From NCBI GenBank assembly GCA_030620095.1, contig JAUTXW010001619.1:284871-348870 (forward strand): 64,000 nucleotides of DNA, read 5' to 3'. The number at the start of each line of letters is the position of its first letter. The stretch's first letter is position 1. Origin of the DNA: Kuschelorhynchus macadamiae. Its lineage: Eukaryota; Arthropoda; Insecta; Coleoptera; Curculionidae. The notes below the pieces were generated by a model. It was given only the letters and a program-made list of their open reading frames with translations, was not told where the DNA came from and searched no databases. Shown piece by piece: positions 23,046-35,009 of the stretch. The position numbers and the translations under genes were made by a program.

Positions 23046-25046
23046 CTATTCCTCTTCGGAATCGGATGATTCACTTTGTGCCAATGATGAACTATCGTCC
23101 TTAAGCAGATGCAAAGCTTCAAAAAAAAAATATGTTTATTTTTCTTGGGTAAACTTCTTAATCCAGATATAAATGGATCAGAAGAGATTAGGAATCTGTT
23201 TAAGAGATCTTGGTTGGTATCAATTCTGGACGTTTTTCTGGAAAAATGCTCTCTGTAGTGCTTAAGATCTTTGTTACGTGATTCCTGCGCTTCTTCTGAT
23301 AAGATCCCTATAGGAAGTATTGCCGCCGAAATTATTGATGCACCATGAATTAAGACTTTATGCACGCTGCTCGGCATATAGTAAAATGGATATTTATTTA
23401 CCAGCAAATTAGCAGTTTCTTCCGCATATTCCTGAAATTTACTTTCGTTTATCGCAAAACCTGATGACATGACTTGTAATATACAAGAGCAACGTCTGAT
23501 GCATTCTTCGTCTAGTTCTAATATCTTGGAGGTAACTAATGGATCAGTAAAAAATCTTCTACTGGTATTGCCATCATTCGGTTCTAAATTTAAGCTGAAT
23601 ATTTTTCTTTCTTTCTTTTACACTGTTCTTTTCCTCTTGCGATCTAGCCTGCCATTTTTTGATATCTAGTCTGTAAGCCAGATGTAAAAAATATTCCATA
23701 AAGCGTATCCACGCATGGAGAGTCGATAATCCATAATCAAGGGCCTCGTTGTTAATTGGTCTAGTTTTTACATTTTGTATATTGTTCATTATTTTAGGTG
23801 TTGCTTCACAGATGTTACAGGCTTGGCTTGAAGATGTCTCTGTCATAACACTACAGATCTTCCCGTCAATCATCGTCATTTTCATTTGGTGTTTGATAGA
23901 TAAAAATTGACCGTTATTATTCATCTCTGTAGGTTTTAGTTCATCAATTTCTTTTTTTACAGAGGCTGCTTCTTGCAATGTGAAAGCAGTAGTTTCTTTC
24001 TGAAAATAAAAGTAAAGTGGCCTACAATACCTCGTTGACGATGGTCTAGGGTTCTGCCAATAAATTATTTTTTGAGTCTGATCGATTTTTGAGTAAGAAA
24101 ATAATTGCAAAGGTACAAGTGAAGTTAAAAAAATATTTGAATCTGAAGCATTTTTAGTTTCAATAAACTGCTTATATTCACTGTGACCTGTGCTACCGTC
24201 ACACCCCCATTTTGTGATTAAAATTAAGTCAAGAGGTCCAGATGTATTTTCGAAAACTTCTGATTGAGATAAAATAATTCGGGAAACAGTATGGTCCAAA
24301 AGCCCTTGTAACTTAATTTTTGCAGATAACTCTGTTACCAAAATGTTATCAGGAGATGGATAACAGCATAATTTTGCCTGCAAATTTTTTTTGTATGAAG
24401 GATAAACATCAAAGTTTCTTTCTTCTTGCTGTTTTCCTTCTCTTCTGATGGTTAAATAGTCACTTTTTGATAACTTAGTCTCAATAATCAAGCTAAGTGC
24501 TTCTTCACTTGTGTATGGTATAATTGGCTTTGATTTCTGTATATTCCAATTGCTTATTATTTTTGAGGCTCTAGTAGGAGAGGTTTCGAGACTCTCTTTA
24601 AGCAGTTTGACTTCATCTCTTTTTCCGTCTTTTTTTAAACTTAGCTTTGTTGCCCCAATTAACTGATTGTGCTCGCAACTTGTTGCTAATTCCTTAATTT
24701 TTCTTCTTCTAGTTCTTTCACTACTCGAGGAAAATGACTTTTCGGGTCTTCCCAGCAAGTTTGTTGGCGTTTGCATGTTATCCATTTGCGGGAATAGAAG
24801 AACAGTACTATTTATCCATTTAGCGTTTTGTTTTAAAAACCTACTCTTCGTACGATTACTTTTTTTCCCCCTTTTGGATAGCTGGTCGCAAATTTCATTA
24901 ATTTTTCTTTTTGTAGACTCTTCAAACTTGGGGCTTTTGATATTCATTATATTTAAGATCTCGCGGCATACTTGCAGATTTTTATCTTTACGATTACCGT
25001 TTTTATCAATCCAAAAATTAAACACATCTATTCTTTTAAGATTCAT
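23046..25046 (-). pseudogene. RAG1/Transib-type DDE transposase, frameshifted
   Basis: Frame 1 (25046-23574, 490 codons from ATG) carries the first catalytic aspartate in ITKWGCDGSTGHSEYKQ (D283). It also has the IIYWQNPRPSSTRYCRPL strand, the second aspartate in MIDGKICSVMT (D394) and a CxxC pair in CNICEATPK (410/413). Frame 2 (about 23574-23130) begins NDGNTSRRFF. It continues with YYMPSSVHKVLIHGA and the third acidic residue in SEEAQESRNK, which aligns with RAG1 E962 in SEGNESGNK. The motif order matches the RAG1 core and Transib superfamily, which cut and paste DNA at CACWRTG-type ends. Two lesions are seen: a frameshift with apparent loss of a short segment at about 23575, and an extra base in an A/T homopolymer at about 23121-23130 before an acidic Ser/Glu tail ending at 23046. 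No RAG2-like gene is nearby. Confidence 0.75.
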
Positions 25047-27873
25047 GTTTTCACTTGCTCTGGATTACTCTGTAATAAAAGAATTCAGTTAGCAAATGAA
25101 AAATGTAAGATTTTTTTTTATTTATTTTTCTCATTAAGGTATCTATTTCTAGTCTCATGAACAGTTTTAATCCAGATTTTATTCAAACAAGAGTTTTGCA
25201 GTTTTCAAAACATCTCTCTTTAATTTGCAAACATCCTGTATATCTAAAAATGCTTAACCCTAGGAAAACTTCACCTAATAGACTTTGGTTTGCATTGTAC
25301 CTTCTCAATAAAACAAGAAACTTTCGTTTCTAGTATAGGTATAAGTAAAAAATCCATAATGTTATTTTTATTATTTTTTTTTAAATACAACATACATCAA
25401 AAAATTAAAAATTTTGCCTGGAGGCGAATTGGGGCAAAAGTTTTTAAAATATTTTTTTTCTACAGACACTACTGTGGCTAAAACCGAATAAACTGGAAAA
25501 ACGGAGAATGACAGAAAGCAATATTTCAATGTTTGTGAAAGTGTTTTTAAAAAAATAATAATACATCTTGCGCATGTAAGCAGTAAATAAGCTCTGCGGC
25601 CACATACCAAATTAAATTTTAACAAAAAAAAACGTTTTTAAATTTTACTTACCTTTCTCTAATTAATCCGTATAGTTAACAAACTGTAGGCACTGTAACT
25701 ACTTTCTACAAAACAATTCAAAATCAGATAAAAAAATCTTTTAAAAATACATTTTATTCAAGTTTCAAACACCTTGACATCAAACTTCTGATTGACAGCA
25801 TACAGTGCAACTTTTGTTTATGCATTTATTTTTCTAGGCCTACTAGATTGTTTGCTTTAGAAAAATGCTTACTGGAAGGATATTATAAATAGTTTATTTT
25901 AAATCAGTTATGACCAAAATTATGATGCGAGAATCCACAGTGCTGCGGTGGCACTAGTTTACAGGGGAAAAATTAATTGAATTTTTCTCTTGCAGACATT
26001 TCGAGAAGTGAAAAAATATTTCAGAAGTTTTTTTTTTGGAAGAAAGGCATTTTTAAATAATTTCTTCGGAATCGTCTTGTTTAAAAGTGCGTTTTAAAGG
26101 AACTGCGGCAGTGGTAAATTTCCTCATATTAAAACATTTTTCAATGACGAAATTCTGACTATATAAAGAACGATTTAACAAATAAAACAAAGCGATTCTA
26201 TGAAATTCATCTGCCAAGTTGAACTTGATCAAATTAAAGAAAAAAGATTATACTAAATGACTTCTCTTATCAAAGCTGATCTTTGGTTGCGCGCTTTCAA
26301 AAAGTTAATGTAGGGGTCTTATAGAACCGGAAGTTATAATTGCTATTCGTTTTTATACAAAAACTCTGTTTCATCATTCATGTTAGTTGCAAGAAATTGA
26401 GATAAGACGGGTGGCTTAAATAATAAAATTTTTAGTGTCACCCTGTATCTCAAAAACAGTTATGAATTATTAATATTATATTATTATTATAGGGATTATG
26501 AAAATAGTGCAAACTCTAAAACGTTACGATCTTTACGAGTAACCGAGCAAATCTACAACGGAAATCCCGTCACCCTTAATTCGCCAAGAATTTGTAACAC
26601 CCTGTATACCTACATTATGTCAAGTCCGAAATTTTGCTTTTCCAGTAAAACACTTTTTCCAGTATAACATGGCCTTATTTAATTTTATGTTATTAAAAAG
26701 TCATTCTTTTTGGAAATAACTCATAACTTTGGCATTGGCTAAAATAAAAAAAGAATTTGTTTTAACAAAAGAGCCCAAGTGAAGAGAATATGCAATCAAC
26801 ATTATTCTAAGCATAAAACAGCTAAGCCAAAATTTACACAAATTTAAAAACTAAGTGAAATTTTATCTCAGCGAAAACAAAATATCGAATTAAAATTAAT
26901 AAATTTGGACGAAGCTAAGTTTTCGTAAAAAAGTGAATGCCTCACTTTTAAGAGACAAATGACCAAGCGTCTGAAGGATAAATCACTGAAAAAATTGTAC
27001 ACCACATTTTTACTCTTTGTGTAATTTTAGCTCGAATATTTTGGTTAACAAATGGATTTTTTTTTGTTATCGACCTAAGAAAAGTTTTGCTCATTAAAAA
27101 AATAAGTGTGGCTACAAAAAATTTCTCATAGAATATACGAGGTGCTTAAAAACCACGTAAATGTAAGTAAGCAAAACAAAAAAAAAATATGAAATAAAAT
27201 TTTCTGAACTAGCCGTATTAGAGAGCGTAGAAATATCAGTTGAAATCTAATTAAAAGTTTTTTAGTACGAGATGTAGTAATTTCATGGCCAATTAGTCGA
27301 AAATGTTCAAATGAGGCGACGCAATCGATTAAATTTTAAAAAGTTTTTTGACTTACATTTGGAGTTTTTTTAACTTAGCTGTTTGCACAGATTTAAATTT
27401 CAGTTTTTTTTTGGTTGCAAACTTTTATTTTTGTATTTGTTTCATATCTTATATATTAAAGTACTATGTTTTATATAAATTTTATTTTTAAGATAAGCAA
27501 AACATTTTATAAAGATTAACTTTTTTGCTAGTCATTAATAAAAAAATTTCCATTTGTTAACTAAAATCATACCCTCTGCTTAAACACTATAAATCCACTA
27601 GGGGGTTCACGTCACCAAAAAAGAATTCTGAACAAATTGTGGCATATTTGTTTCATTTCCTTCTAAAATAATATTATTGCTAGTATTGTTACCGTTATCA
27701 TTAATAATAATTGTAATTTTCGAGTTATTTCTGTGAACCTATTTACAAAAATTTGCACATCAAGTGCTTGCATAAAGAAGTTTTATTTCGTTAGGTCTCG
27801 TTCTGAATATATATCAGCTAATCCCCTAAATCGGCGTTTACTTTCATACTCTCATAATTTATCGCAGTTAAAC
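25047..27873. other. AT-rich spacer upstream of transposase and LINE
   Basis: No gene was recognised. CACAGTG at about 25935-25941 has the orientation expected for the right end of a minus-strand Transib (its complement starts CACTGTGG), but no left partner was found. CACCCTGTAT motifs lie at 26438 and 26602. The 5' UTR of the LINE that follows probably occupies the last few hundred bases. Confidence 0.4.
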
Positions 27874-28998
27874 ATGAGTTCGACGTGTGTTTTTTGTAAG
27901 GAATCAATAAACACTCGCCATAAAAAACTGTGCTGTTCGGAGTGTCGGAAGATCAGTCATAGTACATGTGTTCATAAATCTATCGATGTTGTCAGCTTGT
28001 TGCAGGTGGTCAGTGGTTTGTCTTGGAAGAGCAATAATTGTGTACGTGATTGCATTACAATTAATCAGCAGTCTGTCAAGGAGTTAATCGATAATCAGGT
28101 TCAAACAGCTCTGAAGAGTCTTAAAGCAGTTTTTGAGGGTTTCCAATCTGACCTTACTGAGCTGATTGCTGCTAAATTATGTAACATTGCAATGAAGTCT
28201 CCTGATCCACCAGTTAACTATGCAAAAATAGTTAAAAACAATACCCGACCTGCTGTACTGATCAAACCAAAGGATCAGTCGCAATCGACTACCACAACAA
28301 AGCAATACGTGTCGGAGCAAATCGATCCTGTTGGATCTCATCTACAGCTTGATAAAGTTAAACCAACCAATAATGGAGGTGTGCTAATAGGTTGTAAAAC
28401 ACTTGAGGAGAACAAGCGATTTAAAAAAATTGCCGAAGAGAAACTCTCTGATTCCTATGAAATCAAAGAACTCCGGGGCTTGAATCCTAGAATCAAGATC
28501 GTGGGTTTTACCGAACTTTATAAAGATGGTGACTTATCAACTATTTTAAGGCAACTAAACCCGGATATATTTTTTAAAGATTCCTTGTGTGAGGTTATAA
28601 AAATTGTTAAGACTAAGAAACATTCTAATATGTATCAAGCAGTTTTGCAGGTAGATAGAGTAACTTATGATAGGGCTATGATGGTGGGCAATGTTTTTGT
28701 GGGGTATGACCCGTGTCTTGTTTATGACGGTGTTCAGGTGACTAGATGTTTTAATTGTAATGGTTTTAATCATTCAGCAAAAAACTGCAGTAATCAACGT
28801 CGTTGTCCTAGGTGTGGCAATGATTATATTGTTAATGAATGTCAAGCGCAGGTTTTAAATTGTTCTAATTGTACTAGTTTAAATGGTGGTAGTACTGGCA
28901 TCACTGTTAGTACTGATCATGCTGCCTGGGATATTAATAAATGTACCGTCTTCAAAAATGCATGCGCCAAACTTAAAGCGAATATTCTAGGTGAATAG
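27874..28998 (+). CDS. LINE ORF1 protein, PHD-like and CCHC zinc fingers
   Basis: The ATG at 27874 opens a 374-codon frame; in-frame sequence upstream has no ATG. The N-terminus MSSTCVFCKESINTRHKKLC with SECRKISHSTC is a Cys/His-rich PHD-like finger. The middle is a polar region followed by an RRM-like stretch (PRIKIVGFTELYKDGDLSTI). The C-terminus has two CCHC-type knuckles, CFNCNGFNHSAKNC and CPRCGNDYIVNEC, the second with a substituted histidine. ORF1 proteins of this group bind the element RNA and carry it into the particle that performs target-primed reverse transcription. The frame is intact, unlike the ORF2 that follows, although an altered second knuckle suggests some decay. Confidence 0.7.
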   Translation: MSSTCVFCKESINTRHKKLCCSECRKISHSTCVHKSIDVVSLLQVVSGLSWKSNNCVRDCITINQQSVKELIDNQVQTALKSLKAVFEGFQSDLTELIAAKLCNIAMKSPDPPVNYAKIVKNNTRPAVLIKPKDQSQSTTTTKQYVSEQIDPVGSHLQLDKVKPTNNGGVLIGCKTLEENKRFKKIAEEKLSDSYEIKELRGLNPRIKIVGFTELYKDGDLSTILRQLNPDIFFKDSLCEVIKIVKTKKHSNMYQAVLQVDRVTYDRAMMVGNVFVGYDPCLVYDGVQVTRCFNCNGFNHSAKNCSNQRRCPRCGNDYIVNECQAQVLNCSNCTSLNGGSTGITVSTDHAAWDINKCTVFKNACAKLKANILGE

Positions 28999-29049
28999 CA
29001 ATTAGTTATAGTTTCGCCCCAGCTCACAACTCTCACTGCCAGTTTAACT

Positions 29050-31787
29050 CCGCCCACCTACGTGTTAGCTTCTGCCACCAAACAAATTCAAAATAAAAAC
29101 ATCTCAGTATACTACCAAAATACCCGTGGACTTTTAACAAAATTAAACGAAATATTTAACAGCTCGTGTTATTGTGATTTTGATGTATTAGCGCTTACGG
29201 AAACTTGGCTTAATTCATCTGTTTGTAGTAGTGAGGTAATATGTGATCAATATAATGTGTATCGAGCTGATGGAGATTTCACTGCGACTAACAAATTCAG
29301 AGGTGGAGGTGTTTTACTCTGTGTTCATCAGTCATATAAATCAAGTAGAATTAGTTTTTACAGGGGTGACTTATTGCCTAGTACTGACATTGTGGGTGTC
29401 AAAGGTAAGTTTTGACTATTTCTGAATCCTATTTTTTCTAGTCTTTATACCACCTCCTGTCTCAAAAATATATGTATTCTTGGGGATTTCAATTTACCGG
29501 CTTCCAGAGACCAATGTGCTTGTTTACTTAATAATTTTTTATCCTATATGAATCTTACCCAAAGTAATAGCGTAAGAAATATTAACAACCGAGTCCTAGA
29601 TTTAGTAATACATAATAATCCGCAATGTTTGATTAATAGGGCCTTGGATAGGCTAACACAAGAAGATAACCATCACCCTGCCTTGGAAATATTTCAATAC
29701 TCTCAACCTGTAAACCGTAAATTTGATTTGGCTTTAAATCTTGAAAACAATTATAATTTTCTCCAAGCAAATTTTCCGGTGATGTATGAAACATTTTATA
29801 GTATTGATTTGTCTTTTCTTGAACGGGCAAATGATGTAGAGAGTGTATGTGCCTTGTTTTATGACAAAATCTATGAAATTTTTGATTTATGTGTACCGAA
29901 GTATAAAAAATACCTAAACGTAAATACCCACCATGGTTTACATCTAAAATCATCCAGAATATAAAGAAAAAGGATAAATGTCATAAAAAATACATAAAAT
30001 ATTGTTGTTTGGAATTGTTTACGAACCTTAGAACAAAAATAAAAACAGACATTAAAGATAATTATATCTTATATATACAGAGAATCGAGACAGATATTAA
30101 GAGTAACCCTAAAAAATTTTGGTCATTTATAAAAAGTAAAAAAGAAATTTATAGCATGCCTAACAATATGTTTTATAATAATAATAAATTAAGTGACCCT
30201 TTAGATATTCTTAATTCTTTTGCTTCCTATTTTGAACAATGGTTTTCTAATTCGGATACAAATTTTGTAGAGGTGAATAATATTTCTTCCAATCTAAATA
30301 TTGACGTTCCATAATTCTGCGAAGAGCCTTAAAAAAAATACGCCCGAAAAACACAACTGGACCGGATTTAATTCCTGCTTTTCTTATTCATGATTGCAAA
30401 TTAGTCTTGTTAAAGCCCCTTCTGTTTATTTTTAACTTATGCTTACAACAACACACGATACCACAGCTTTGGAAAGTTTCTAGGGTTTGTCCAGTGTACA
30501 AAAAATGTGACAGAAATGAAATCTTAAACTACAGATCGGTGTCCATTATCTGTAATATTTGTAAAGTATTTGAAATCTTGCTGCATGATTCTCTTTTTCC
30601 TCTAGTTAAAGAACTCATTCTACCTCAACAGCATGGATTTTTTAAGGGAAGATCAACAATTACCAATTTGCTTTGTATTTGGCATGATATAGCCGAATCA
30701 ATTGATGCAGGCAGTCAAACAGACGTAATATACTTAGATTTTTCAAAAGCGTTTGACCGAATTGATCATAAAATTTTACTTACTAAACTTAAAAATACTG
30801 GATTCTCTAACATATTAATAAAACTCTTCAGTTCGTACTTATCGGGACGTCAACAGTATGTCGCCCTCAATAGACATACTTCTAGCAAATACGTTGCAGC
30901 TTCTGGTGTACCTCAAGGGTCTGTACTGGGATCGCTATTTTTTTATCCTTTTTATCAACGATATTGCTTGTGACCTAAACGTAAAATTTATACCAATATC
31001 AGTGGGATTGCTGATTGCATTGAGCTACAAAAGAGTCTGGATATTATAAATAATTGGTGTTTTACTAACAACTTAATGCTTAATATAGGGAAATGCAATG
31101 TAATATCATTTTCTAATAAACTGTCAATTTGTAAATATGACTATTCCGTAGCAGATAAGGCTATTTCTCGGTGTGCCTCATTTCGCGATCTCTGAGTTTT
31201 ATTTGATTCAAAACTCTCATTCATCCCTCACATGAATATTATTACTGTCGAAGCCTCCAGAATGTATGGATTCATTATACGCTGTACGAGGGACTTTAAA
31301 AACATCAGTGTACTAAAGCTATTGTACAATTCTTACGTCCGCTCAAAACTGGAATACGGCTCAATAATTTGGGGACCTGAGTACAATACACACATAGAGA
31401 GTCTAGAAAGAATACAACGTGGATTTTTAAAATATGCTTGTTTTTTGAAAGACGATATATATCCCCACCAGGGCTATCCGCATGAGCTATCTGCTTAACA
31501 ACTTAGAATATGATTCCCTAAAAAATCGTCGTGACTACCACCGTTTAATTACATTAGTTAAATTGCTTAATTATAAAATTGATTGTTCATATATACTAGG
31601 AAAACTGAATTTTTGTGTACCTCGTTTAAACTCACGACAACACAATTTATTCTATTTGCCTAAACCGCGCACAAACATTCTAAAATGTTCACCTCTGTAT
31701 TTAATGTGTGATAAATATAACAAGAGCTATCACTTGGATTTTTCCATAGCTAATGCTTCTGATGTGCGGCGATCGCTATTGCGTTGA
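29050..31787 (+). pseudogene. LINE ORF2, APE endonuclease and reverse transcriptase, broken
   Basis: The endonuclease frame starts NISVYYQNTRGLLTKLNEIF with LALTETWLN. After a frameshift it continues with ICILGDFNLPA (GDFN) and EDNHHPAL in place of the usual SDH. The RT frame (30407-30973) has CPVYKKCDRNEILNYRSVSI, YLDFSKAFDRIDHKILL and SGVPQGSVLGSLFF. Just after the FINDI stretch (about 30990-31000) the FADD catalytic box is missing and the sequence jumps to the segment that normally follows it. The C-terminal frames (31232-31787) contain LYNSYVRSKLEYGSIIWGP. At least four frameshifts are present, so the protein cannot be made. Confidence 0.8.
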
Positions 31788-32000
31788 CATTATTTCCACA
31801 TATAGACGCATGTTGTAGTTTTTAGTTTTAGTTTTAACTTAAGTTTTTTCATCTTCTTTGTTTTTCTTGATTATGTTATATAATATTATATCATAATTAT
31901 AAGTGCTTGCCCTGCTTTGTAATTGGGACTTTGTCCTGTAAAGTAGGTATTTGTAAATAAGTCCTGTAAAGCAGGTATTTGTAAATAAATAAATAAATAA

Positions 32001-34748
32001 TATTTATTGTACTATTAGTGTTAAAAAAATAGAAAGAAAAAAGTGGTAATAATAATAATTATTATTAAAACTATTAGTTTTATTCTTGTTTTGATATATA
32101 ATATAGTTGGAAAAGAAGAAATAAATATTCTACTTTTTATTTTATGTCTACGAAATTATACACTAGAATTAAACTGGACTTTAAAGTCTCGAAATCAGTC
32201 CCCATGGTAGGGAGCTTCGAGCTCCATAATATTGCTTTAAACTTTTATTTTGTGGTTTTACCCACTTAATTTTTATGACATAGCCAAAAATAGGCTCTCT
32301 ATTTTTTTAAGACCTTAAGTAATATTTCATAAACAAAATAAAATAAACCATTTTAAAATATAAAATGGTAAATATAAAAATAATTTAAAAAACTTAACCA
32401 ATTATTTATTAACGTTACTAGTATTTATGTAAGCTTTTAAAATCCTTATTTTTCCTTACTTTAACATTATTTTAAAACTTACCTTTAATTAATTAAATGA
32501 TTGTTAAAAAAAATAAAACATTTTATTTATGTCAAATTGTAACGTTAGTCTAACTGAACCTTTTCTCGTTTTTTCTAACGACATTTAATTATTTAACGCT
32601 TTTTAGGGAAACTGTACATAAAATCTTATGTAAGAAGGGGGAGAGGGGTCCGAGAAATCCTATATGTCCTTACGTAGGGGAAAGGGATGTGTTTAAAAAA
32701 TGGCTAAAATCGTCCTTACGTAATTCATGAACGGGCTCCTATAGGTCCTAAATGTATTTTAGAAAAATGTATATCGAGAATATAAAGTAAGGACATTTTG
32801 AGAAATTTTTCAAGGCAGGACAGTGGACAGTTAAAGATTATAAAGGCCTTACCTGTCTCAAGTATCTGAATCTTCTGCAACATCAAATTAGTTCTAACGT
32901 TATAAGGCTGACATGTCAATAATCTGGAGAAATTGGGATTAACAGTTGAAAATTCGTTTAGGATTATTATACCCGACCTGGAATCAGAGTAGGTTTTAAT
33001 TACAGACAGCGTCAACGTCTAGTCCAACAAGGTGGTCAGTTTGAGCTTTTGTGAAAGGTTGAATATGAACACAGTTTAAATTTTCATACGTTAAGTTTGG
33101 TACATCATTTTATTTTTTTTAAGTAAAATATAATACATAATTTATTTCCGCTATCTGTCAGTTACGTTTCTAACCAAATGATGATTTTAAACCAACTAAT
33201 TATATTCAATTAATTATACACATCGAGCCCATCGAAACAAGTATCAATCCGGTCAGATCTAGCGTCACTTTCTCGCCTTTATCACGTCAACCTCCATACC
33301 CATCAAATAAATGACCGTCTCTTCATGGGTTTTCGGAAATATTCGTGTCGGGCTATTGATATATAAAATTTTGTTTTTTTTTTTATTTAAGACTCGTTTT
33401 TTTTTTAATATAAGAATCGTTTTTTTTTTCTTCAGAGAATATTTTTTTAAAAGCCACAACATTTTGTTTTTGTCGAGAAAAATTCAATAAATTGTTTTTC
33501 AGAAAATATATATATTTTGAGAAATAATTTAACGTAAGCTAACGTGACGAGTATGCGATGTAAAGAGTCTCTTCCGACTATTTCGTATGTTTGCAATAGC
33601 TTGTGACATATTAAATATTAGTTATACTAGTCACGATGGTATGTTATTAACTACCAATTTAATTGACTGTCAGAAAATGTAATGCAAATCCTCGCATCCA
33701 GCTTTTTTATCTGTTAGATAATATTGAGGAACCAGTTACTTTAAATACGTTTTAAATGAGAATAATTTAACTTTTAGAAAAGGCCAAATCCCGTTGTGCG
33801 TCATCGAAAAAATAAAAAAAAAGAACTACAGTATTATCCGATTGGCGTAATGCATGGGATCACCTGCACATGCATCGATATTTTTAGTTCGGAACATATT
33901 TCTCCGCAAGTGTTATATGTTTGCTTAAAACATTCCACATTTGCTTATTTTGCATGGCTAAAATATGTTTGCGCACTTTTCATTAAAGCTGCAAAATATA
34001 TTTAACTGATTGTTTCGAAGTATGTTACATTCCTAAAGGATTATAGTATACAATTGCAAACATCCGTTAATTGGAAAAAATTGAAGGCCAGGCAACTAAT
34101 TTCTAAATATTGAAGTATATTTTATGGTTATCTCTAGTCACATAATACAACAGCATATGTATTAATTCGTAGTATATTTTTTTCTTAACTTTGTAAATAA
34201 ACAAAAATATTTAACGTAACGTTAGCACGGAACCCTTCGTTCTAAACGGTCATTTTGATTATTGCATTCCTGACCCCAATTGGCGATTTTCCTCTCTTGA
34301 AAAACTCTTTACTAAGGTCACAAGTTCTCTCTTTTAAAACTAAATGGACGTTTATATGGTTTTGATTTTCTGATAGTTTTATCATTGTGGTAACTATAAT
34401 GATGCGAGTGGTGCGGTTGTGCCAGGGCCCGAGCCTTTGGGAGCCCGGCAGTCTGGTTAGAGTCTACATATTAGAACTATCGATAGAACTAAAAACTATC
34501 GATTTATAAAAGCGTACATTTAATTAAGGAAAATACGTTTACAAAACTACGCGACTTTTACCGACACGCGACAAAAACCCACCGTGTGTATAGACCTTAA
34601 AGCGCCTTCGCCAGCAGGTTCATTTCTGTTGCGGTGGTGCGCGTTAAGTCAGTAAAGATCAATCGAACAAAATTTCTAGAAGGAATAGGGAGCGAAGATT
34701 GAAAATAATTACTGAACTGATAGTTTATTTTAAGTTATTTGCTTTGGG
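32001..34748. other. AT-rich spacer, nothing recognised
   Basis: It has an imperfect TAATAATAATTATTATTA palindrome near 32050 and T-rich runs at 33370-33430. No coding frame or element end could be supported. The only stretch with higher GC is the edge near 34400-34480. Confidence 0.4.
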
Positions 34749-35009
34749 CAGGGCCGCATTACCCATTAGGACCAGGCATAGATCCCGTTGAAAAGAGGGC
34801 CCGCCGCCGCCTCGCTGCAACAAAAATCGTTTATATAATTTTCCTGGTTTCATTTTATCAGTAAGTAGGTAATCTTTATTTATTATTATATTGAAGAAGG
34901 GGATAAGTTTCTGCTATATGGAAGACAGAACTTTTTTTTGGTCGTCACTTTTTCCCACGAGCTTGGAGCCCGTAAATACGTTTGGGCGAAACTAATTAAT
35001 CCGGCACTG
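34749..35009. mobile_element. Possible hAT-like MITE
   Basis: The left end reads CAGGGCCGCATTACCCATTA. The right end, read on the minus strand, is CAGTGCCGGATTAATTAG. These are imperfect terminal inverted repeats of the CAGNGNCG type common in hAT non-autonomous elements. The enclosed 261 bp has no gene. The flanking 8-mers (GCTTTGGG and GCTGCAAT) share only three leading bases, so the target-site duplication is not confirmed. Confidence 0.35.

Larger units (their letters stand above)
27720..32000 (+). mobile_element. CR1/Jockey-group LINE, nearly full length, inactive
   Basis: The element has two ORFs in the order ORF1 (zinc fingers) then ORF2 (APE-like endonuclease plus RT), and it ends in a short tandem tail of AAAT units (about 31984-32000). 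Two copies of GTCCTGTAAAG-GCAGGTATTTGTAAATAA lie just before the tail. The length of about 4.3 kb is normal for the group. ORF2 has several frameshifts and a deletion of the RT active site. The 5' border is approximate, and no target-site duplication could be confirmed. Confidence 0.75.

Noticed and set aside
24667..25160. Plus-strand frames opposite the transposase (141 and 62 codons)
   Set aside because: Antisense shadows of the RAG1/Transib-type gene.
34749..35009. Confirmed hAT insertion with target duplication
   Set aside because: The flanking 8-mers do not match, so it is kept only as a low-confidence MITE.
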